A stretch of DNA of 64,000 bases from Annona cherimola. Taxonomy: Eukaryota > Streptophyta > Magnoliopsida > Magnoliales > Annonaceae. Numbering within the stretch: the first letter of the stretch is position 1; each line of letters begins with the position of its first letter. The stretch covers positions 30,979,452 through 31,043,451 of the forward strand of contig CM059972.1 in assembly GCA_030490835.1 (NCBI GenBank). Direction: 5' to 3'. The notes below the pieces were generated by a model, which made no database searches, was not told the origin of the DNA, and worked only from the letters and a program-made list of their open reading frames with translations. The position numbers and the translations under genes are program-made. Below, in pieces: positions 58,150 to 64,000 of this stretch.

Positions 58150-58745
58150 AATATATTAATCTAAGTGTATTTAATCTATAAATCATGATTTTGAATATTT
58201 TTTAGTTTTTAATATATATTTATTTTATTTTTATTTTTACATAGGCCCAAGTATATTTGTTTTATATCTCGAAATTTTCCATTTTTGAATTATCGTATAT
58301 ATATTTCTATAAATTTTTAAAAATAAAAAATTTTACTCTTCTCACCCTCCTCTTACATGAAAAGGTTAAAATTTTTTTTTTGTTAAAAATTTGTTAAAGT
58401 ATGTATAAAAATTCAAACATGGTAAATTTTAAAGTACGAAATAAATACACTTGGGCCCACATCAAAATGAAAAGAGATAAATATATATAATAACTAAAAA
58501 AATGCATTGCATGTTCGCGATCCTTAAGCTATACTCCAAGTTTTAAAATTTTTGATACGTTTATTATATATTTCTGATTTTTGAACACATAGGTATTGTG
58601 TTTATTTTCGTAAGTGGAAAATAACCACAATACCCTTATGTTTAAAAATAAAAAATAAATATATTAAAAATAATAAAATTTAATTTATAGATTAAACACA
58701 TTTAGATTAAGAAGTTCATAGAAAACTAAAAAATAAAAAAATGAT
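58150..58745. mobile_element. Nested fold-back elements
   Basis: Outer arms TAATCTAAGTGTATTTAATC (about 58158) and GATTAAACACATTTAGATTA (about 58693). Inner arms TAGGCCCAAGTATATTTG (58243) and AAATACACTTGGGCCCA (about 58444). The inner element looks inserted into the outer. Confidence 0.6.
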
Positions 58746-58851
58746 TAATGGTTGGCCGCGGCAATCGTCCTCTTCGAGAAGCTGAGGGTTTGAATTGCAA
58801 ATATCATTAAGATTAAAGTCCAAACAAACCTAAACACGAGGAATATAAAGA

Positions 58852-59154
58852 GAAGTGATCCTATTAGCCTACGGTAAGTTAATATCTCGCTTATCTCACT
58901 TTAAAAAATCTATTTACGACTCATTTTTTTATTTTTCTTTATATACTTGCTTATCTAAATGTATTTAACATATAAATTAAGTTTTACTATTTTTGGATAT
59001 TAAAATTCTCAAAATATATATATATATCCAAAAATAGTAAAACTTAATTTATATGTTAAATACATTTAGATAAGCAAGTATATAAAGAAAAATAAAAAAA
59101 ATAGTTGTAAATAGATTTTTTAAAGTGAGCTAAGCAATAACAGAATCATTCCTC
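58852..59154. mobile_element. Fold-back MITE M4
   Basis: Left GAAGTGATCCTATTAGCC, right GCTAAGCAATAACAGAATCATTCC. The arms can be paired almost end to end around the TGTATTTAACATATAAATTA core. Confidence 0.75.
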
Positions 59155-59165
59155 TAATTTATATT

Positions 59166-59353
59166 AGAGGAATGATTCTATTAGCTTAAGGCTAAGTAAA
59201 TGTCTCGCTTAGCTCACTTCAAAAAATTTATTTATAATATTTTTTATTTTTTATACACTTGTTTATCGATGTGTATTTAACATATGAATCAAAATTTACC
59301 ATAAAAAATATTGTAAATGAGTTTTGCCACTGGGCTAACAGTATCATTCCACT
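59166..59353. mobile_element. Fold-back MITE M5, 11 bases after M4
   Basis: Left GAGGAATGATTCTATTAGC, right GGGCTAACAGTATCATTCC. One arm has lost its inner part. Confidence 0.72.
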
Positions 59354-59740
59354 ATAAATTATATTATATACATAAAATTTAAATAAACTTTTGTCTTTTT
59401 AAGTGTTTAATATTATTCATGTTTATATTTGTGTAAATATTGGTCATATTGAAATTATATTAAGGTAAATTATATTATTTTTATTAATGTTTATTTTGTT
59501 CACTTCGCTGTTGGTTGATTTTCTTCCTTTATCTTTTTTGGAAAAGATAATATTTTTGAAATCATATTATAGCATTATACATTTCTTAAATTCGATTGTG
59601 CTACATATTATTTTTTTTCATTTAGATGATTTATTAATTTATACTCACAAGCAATTTGAAACTTATCTCTTTTAGTGAAAACTAAAATTTACGAATCAGA
59701 AATCCAACCTCAATTTCAATTCATATCTCGATTTACATGA
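59354..59740 (-). repeat. Old diverged copy of block C, part 2
   Basis: Follows about 39455-39600 and then 39873-40050, with the 39599 MITE missing. Recognisable by TTGGTTG(A/G)(T/C)TTTCTTC and TTTTGGAAAAGATAAT. Confidence 0.65.
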
Positions 59741-60182
59741 ATAACGTTAGGATTTAGATTCTGAAATTAGGTTTAGGATTTAAGTTGAGAAAAGAGTTTT
59801 ATGGGGCTTGCACGCCAAATTATTCCCGATTTCGGCCGCACACGAGGACTGCCAACAATGCGTGCGTCGATCATTGGTTATTGGTATCATCCCTTTGCTC
59901 ATTTCCTCACGAGCAACCAAAAATACCAATATTCCTTTCGAAAAAAAAAACAAAAAGACCAATGTTAACAAAATTGAAGTGAACTCTCCTCAATCTTTTT
60001 TCCTTTTGCATTCATCTCCCCATCTTTTTATAATTTTACAATCTTTACCTCACAATTATTAATTGTATAAAGAAAACTATCACGTAATATTTTTTTTGTG
60101 TTGACATGTTTGAAGATTAATTTTACTGCCACATCTTGGGTCCACGTTGAAGGCTTATGATAATTTTTTTTTTTTTTTTTTT
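59741..60182. other. Low-copy DNA, no gene recognised
   Basis: 59795-59935 is of more balanced composition and open on both strands, but I recognise no protein. A T-run lies at about 60164-60182. Confidence 0.4.
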
Positions 60183-60735
60183 GCAAGTGATAAAGTTTTT
60201 GGAAGAAAAAATTTTAGGGCGTATTTGGGAAGTGATAAGGTTTTTTTATGGAAAATTTTTTATGTAAAGTTTTTGAAAATGGAGAAAATGATGTGATATA
60301 ATAAAGGTAATGACATGGAGTAAAGAAAATAATGCTAAAATAGATAGGTTAGATGTATGAATTTTCGTGTAAAAATGATTGAAAAGTAGGGTAATTGTAT
60401 GAGAAAAAGTGAAAAATAATTTAAAATAGGCACTTGTGGAAAGTGAAAAGTTTAAGTTTGAAATGTTTTTAGTATAAACAAACACTCTCTTAGTATAAAA
60501 TTTTTAAAATAAGAGAAAATGATATAATATGATATGATGGAGTAATGATAAAGAGTAAAAATAATAAAGTTAAAATAGATATGATAGTGGTATAGAAATA
60601 ATTGAAATTTAGAGTAGTCATATATATAATTATGAAGAAATGATTAAAAATAAGTTAGTTGCAAAGATTGAAAAGTTTTAAATTGAAAATTTTTTATTTG
60701 AAAAGTTTTAGGTATCACCAAATATACACTAAATT
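60183..60735. mobile_element. GGTGTGTTTGG-family MITE nested in a relative
   Basis: 60215-60489 is a complete element (AGGGCGTATTTGGGAAGTGATAA to ACAAACACTC, shown in part). It separates 60183-60214 from 60490-60735, which read as the two parts of another member ending CACCAAATATACACT. Confidence 0.6.
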
Positions 60736-60917
60736 CTTAATTTAAAATTATTTTTTAACTAAGAAATCAAATTTTGTCAAAACCCATTTTTTAGTGAAGC
60801 CCATCTGAAAATTTAATAAAAGGTTATTTTATTTGTATACCTATATCAAAGTGTCACATTAATTATCTATGCCATCCATAACATTCTTCTTTTTTAGTTA
60901 AATGGTTCTATAAATTA

Positions 60918-61327
60918 GGATAATCTGCAAATATATCTACTTAGTTTGATCATAATTGAAAATATATCTACATAGTTTCGAAAATCGTAGTAACTCCTAC
61001 ATAGTTTGACCATAATTGTAAATATACCTACACCATTATAATATTGTTACTAATTATCATGGCGTGAGTATATTTACAAAAATATTCAAACTATTTAGAT
61101 ATATTTGTAAAAACTAAATATACCCACTTAATTTTTGAAATTGCAAATATATCTATACAATTTACATATTTTTACAAATATACTCACATCGTGATAGTAC
61201 AATAACGATAGCGTTGATATATTTGCAATTATGGTCAAATTATGTAGAGTTATTTATAATTTTTGAAATTGTGTATATATATTTACAATTATGGTCAAAT
61301 CTAAGTGAGTGTATTTGCAAATCATCT
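60918..61327. mobile_element. 410-bp long-TIR Mutator-type MITE
   Basis: Left GGATAATCTGCAAATATATC, right TATTTGCAAATCATCT; the inverted repeats run for more than 100 bases each. TATAAATTA is perfectly duplicated at 60909-60917 and 61328-61336. Same TIR family as 46723-48341. Confidence 0.88.
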
Positions 61328-61336
61328 TATAAATTA

Positions 61337-62490
61337 TTATAATATTTCAATAAATCTATAAATCAAACTAACTAATTTTTTATGTTTTACTTATGATTAC
61401 TTACATTTGAAAGTAGGTGTGGCTAACCTAGAACTATAGAACTATAAACAAAATGTTTTTTGTTATCAACGCAATAAAATAAATAATTTTAAAGAAAATG
61501 AGTGAATTGAATTTTAATTTTATTGTCAAAGTGAACCAAAATAGGGTTGCAATATTAAAGTCTTGAGCGTTATAAGTATCACTCCCTACGAGAAAGCTAT
61601 CTTTTTACAAAATACTTCAATGACGCTTAACTTTATTCATCTCAAAAATACGACTTAGTGTTATAAACAATTATTGTTGTTAAAAATTAGCTTTTAACGA
61701 TAACAATATGGATGTTATGAAAAACTTTTACTGATAAAAATTATCATTAAAAATATGATTTTTAGCTATAAAGAATTTTCGGAATGAACTTGCAATAATT
61801 TAATTGTAGTGAAGTTATATTGTAAATTGATAAATGTAGTAACATGTTTTGATATGATATCGTAAAAGTTTATTTTCTTATAGTGATTGAAATATCTCCC
61901 TTGCAAAAGAGATTCCCCGTCAACCTTTAAAAATTATTATGATATGTATTAGTATCTTTAATTATGTTCTACTTCATTTTGATAGCAACTAAATCAAACC
62001 TTTTAGGTTAAAAATTTTAATTTCCGTAAGAGATCATGATAACTTCCATACAACATTAGATTTAATTGGCCATAACTAATTAGGCTACGACACTACAGGC
62101 CTCAAAGAAGAGGTCAAACATGATAACTTTCAAGGACTTTAATTTACATTTATTTTTTCCATTATCGTACTATTTTGCTTTTTTATTCTATAATTATTAA
62201 TTTGATAAAAATAACTCATTATAAAATTTATTTACATACGATTAAAAAAATTTGTTTATGTTTGATTAAATGCCGCCAAAGATTTAGCTATATTGATCAA
62301 ATATAAGCTAATCCTATACTAATTGCAGATAAAGTTTTATTACTACTGATTGCCAAATTTTAGTAGCTATATTAAATATTATTATTAGTCAAATTGGATA
62401 TAAAATAGTTACATTTAACCAAATGCCATAACTCAAAAGAAATTAACTATTTGTAGCTAAATAATCAATTATGGAATTTATTCAAGCGTA
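61337..62490. other. AT-rich DNA, no gene seen
   Basis: No extended open frame, repeat of the window or tRNA-like structure recognised. 62265-62480 has short AGCTA(T/A)AT(T/A)-like recurrences that may be the remains of a MITE. Confidence 0.5.
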
Positions 62491-62494
62491 TTCG

Positions 62495-62852
62495 AACTGC
62501 GCTATAATTGCTGTGCAGTTCATGCACTGTAGGGTCTACTTGATCATAAATAAAAAATTCACTCCACCCATTGTATTTAGAATTATTCATTTTATTAGCG
62601 TACTAATTTTCATTCAAATCTAACATGTGTGTGCCTCATCTTAAAATGGTATAAAAGTAACATAATAAAATATTTTAATATAGATACCATGTTTAAAGTG
62701 ATATTTTCAACATTTAAACTATCTAAAATATAATTTTTATTTAGATAAATAATTGTATAAAATATTATTACACTTTAATATGTGTGGAGCTCATTTTGTA
62801 GCAAAATGCATCATAATTATAGTGCAATCTGTCTGCACATGATAGGTTCTCA
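62495..62852. mobile_element. MITE related to 49763-50020
   Basis: Right end GTGGAGCTCATTTTGTAGC...CTGTCTGCACATGATAGGTTCTCA is the inverse of the 49763 left end. The left end GCGCTATAATTGCTGTGCAG is more diverged. Confidence 0.5.
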
Positions 62853-63362
62853 TCAATTATAACTAAAATATATTTTATGCAACAAAAAATTAACTACATC
62901 AAGCGAAATTTATAGTAGTGTAACTTTGTACTAGATTTAGTAGTACAATCAAAGCCTATGTCATATTCTACTTAGATTGTGCACCGCCTTTAATGAAATT
63001 TTTTAAATGCCATTGGTGGTAGGGTTAATTTACTAAGAAAGTCTATAAACGAAGTAGTTTTACAACATCAATAGTTATGAGATAAATTTTTCCAAATAAA
63101 AAAAAATGAGCAAGCAAATGCAAATAACTTAAACTTTTTTGATAAGATAACTGAACACTTGACAAAAGTGTATTCTAGGGGCAAGGCAACAAGGCCACTA
63201 GCTCTACCTAATATTCAAACTTTGAATCTCTCACTTATACTGTTCTACATACACCCATGTCTGTTATTTGGGCATCCAAGCGGTAATTAAATTACTAAAC
63301 TATTAAGTATGACTATATATATATAAATGTCATTGTTACGTTACTTGTATATATGGCAAGAT

Positions 63363-63641
63363 TTAGGGCATGTTTGATAACATGCATGGGAACTATGGGA
63401 TGGGAATCTATGAGAGCACAGATTTTAAGGCTCATCATTAATCAACCACTCATCATATTTTTTTTATTTTTACCCATATATTTCAATCATTTCTCTTATC
63501 AATTACCCTCCAACAAACCTATTTATTCCAACTTTACTTCTATAATTTCACATCAATTACATAATTTTTAAAATATTCTATTTTTTACTCTTACCTTATC
63601 CCACATTTCCCACAAGTTTCAAATTTCCAAACGTCCCCTTA
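63363..63641. mobile_element. MITE with TAGGGCATGTTTGATA ends
   Basis: Left TAGGGCATGTTTGAT, right TTTCCAAACGTCCCCTTA. The interior is AT-rich without coding sequence. Related in its ends to the GGTGTGTTTGG family. Confidence 0.6.
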
Positions 63642-64000
63642 GTCCCTAACTCTTCGTTGACAACGGGTGCTTACCAGAGTTCTTCACACATTAGCACACA
63701 TGAAGATCATTTTGACCAGTCGTATAAACTTGGTGCAACAAAGGCATAGAACACATGAAGACAAGAAAAAGCTTGAAAAAGGATGAATAGTTAAGGTCTA
63801 TGTTCCGTGCATGAAATGAAAGAGCCAATGAAACTTTCTTACGGCATTCAAACGCAAGTTTGGTAGGTCGCCTCACATGAATAAGAAAAAGAATAGGTCT
63901 TCTCAAAACGATTGCCTGCTTTGTTGCCACCAATAATAGCATTAATTCCTGTACTAATCTCATTCAAGAGTCCAACTAATCTAATTAACTAATTAATTTC
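63642..64000. other. Right edge of window, no gene seen
   Basis: The composition is more balanced than in the preceding 2 kb and the minus strand is open from 63963 to 63691 (90 codons), but the translation has no domain or motif I recognise. An exon of a gene extending past the window cannot be excluded. Confidence 0.3.

Overview
The window reads as AT-rich intergenic DNA from a flowering plant. The support is a plant-type B3-domain gene, Ty1/Copia remnants with an initiator-tRNA-type primer site, hAT and Mutator-type elements with captured exon pieces, a tRNA-type SINE, many fold-back MITEs and a solo LTR. I cannot name the species. No rRNA or tRNA gene, CRISPR array or bacterial-style operon is visible. 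Only one gene looks intact, the B3-domain gene on the minus strand at 6436-7170.

Layout. 1-3673 is a Copia element (copy A) cut by the window start, with a MITE in its 3' LTR. 3674-7330 is lower-copy DNA with a SINE and the B3 gene. 7165-18065 (block C) is repeat-rich DNA starting in the B3 promoter and holding hAT, MITE, SINE-like and tandem-repeat insertions. 17143-19990 (block E) holds dispersed repeats and a broken Mutator-type element carrying an EF-hand exon fragment. 19991-25420 is Copia copy B: 5' LTR, primer site, leader, degraded gag and pol.

Everything from 25421 to about 52855 is rearranged copies of those blocks. 25421-30983 is near-identical to 41664-47226. 30984-31763 is a separate segment with a 122-bp minisatellite. 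31764-40283 is block C inverted, ending at codon 3 of the B3 gene. 40284-43433 is Copia B inverted. 43434-51177 is block E plus the first part of the Copia LTR in direct orientation. 51178-52855 is part of block C inverted. The simplest reading is an inverted copy of a tandemly repeated unit equal to about 7165-23678 (tandem junction at about 40283), inside which 43434-51177 was later re-inverted. The two ends of that inversion fall at the same point of one Copia LTR.

52856-64000 holds two more hAT elements (one with a transposase C-terminal remnant), an older diverged copy of block C (55890-59740) interrupted by a 1174-bp solo LTR, nested fold-back elements, and mostly featureless AT-rich DNA to the end.

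The most interesting single object is at about 40110-40444: a duplicated B3 promoter and start codon joined to antisense Copia gag, giving an open 55-codon hydrophobic reading frame. All alignments were made by eye; statements on identity are estimates.
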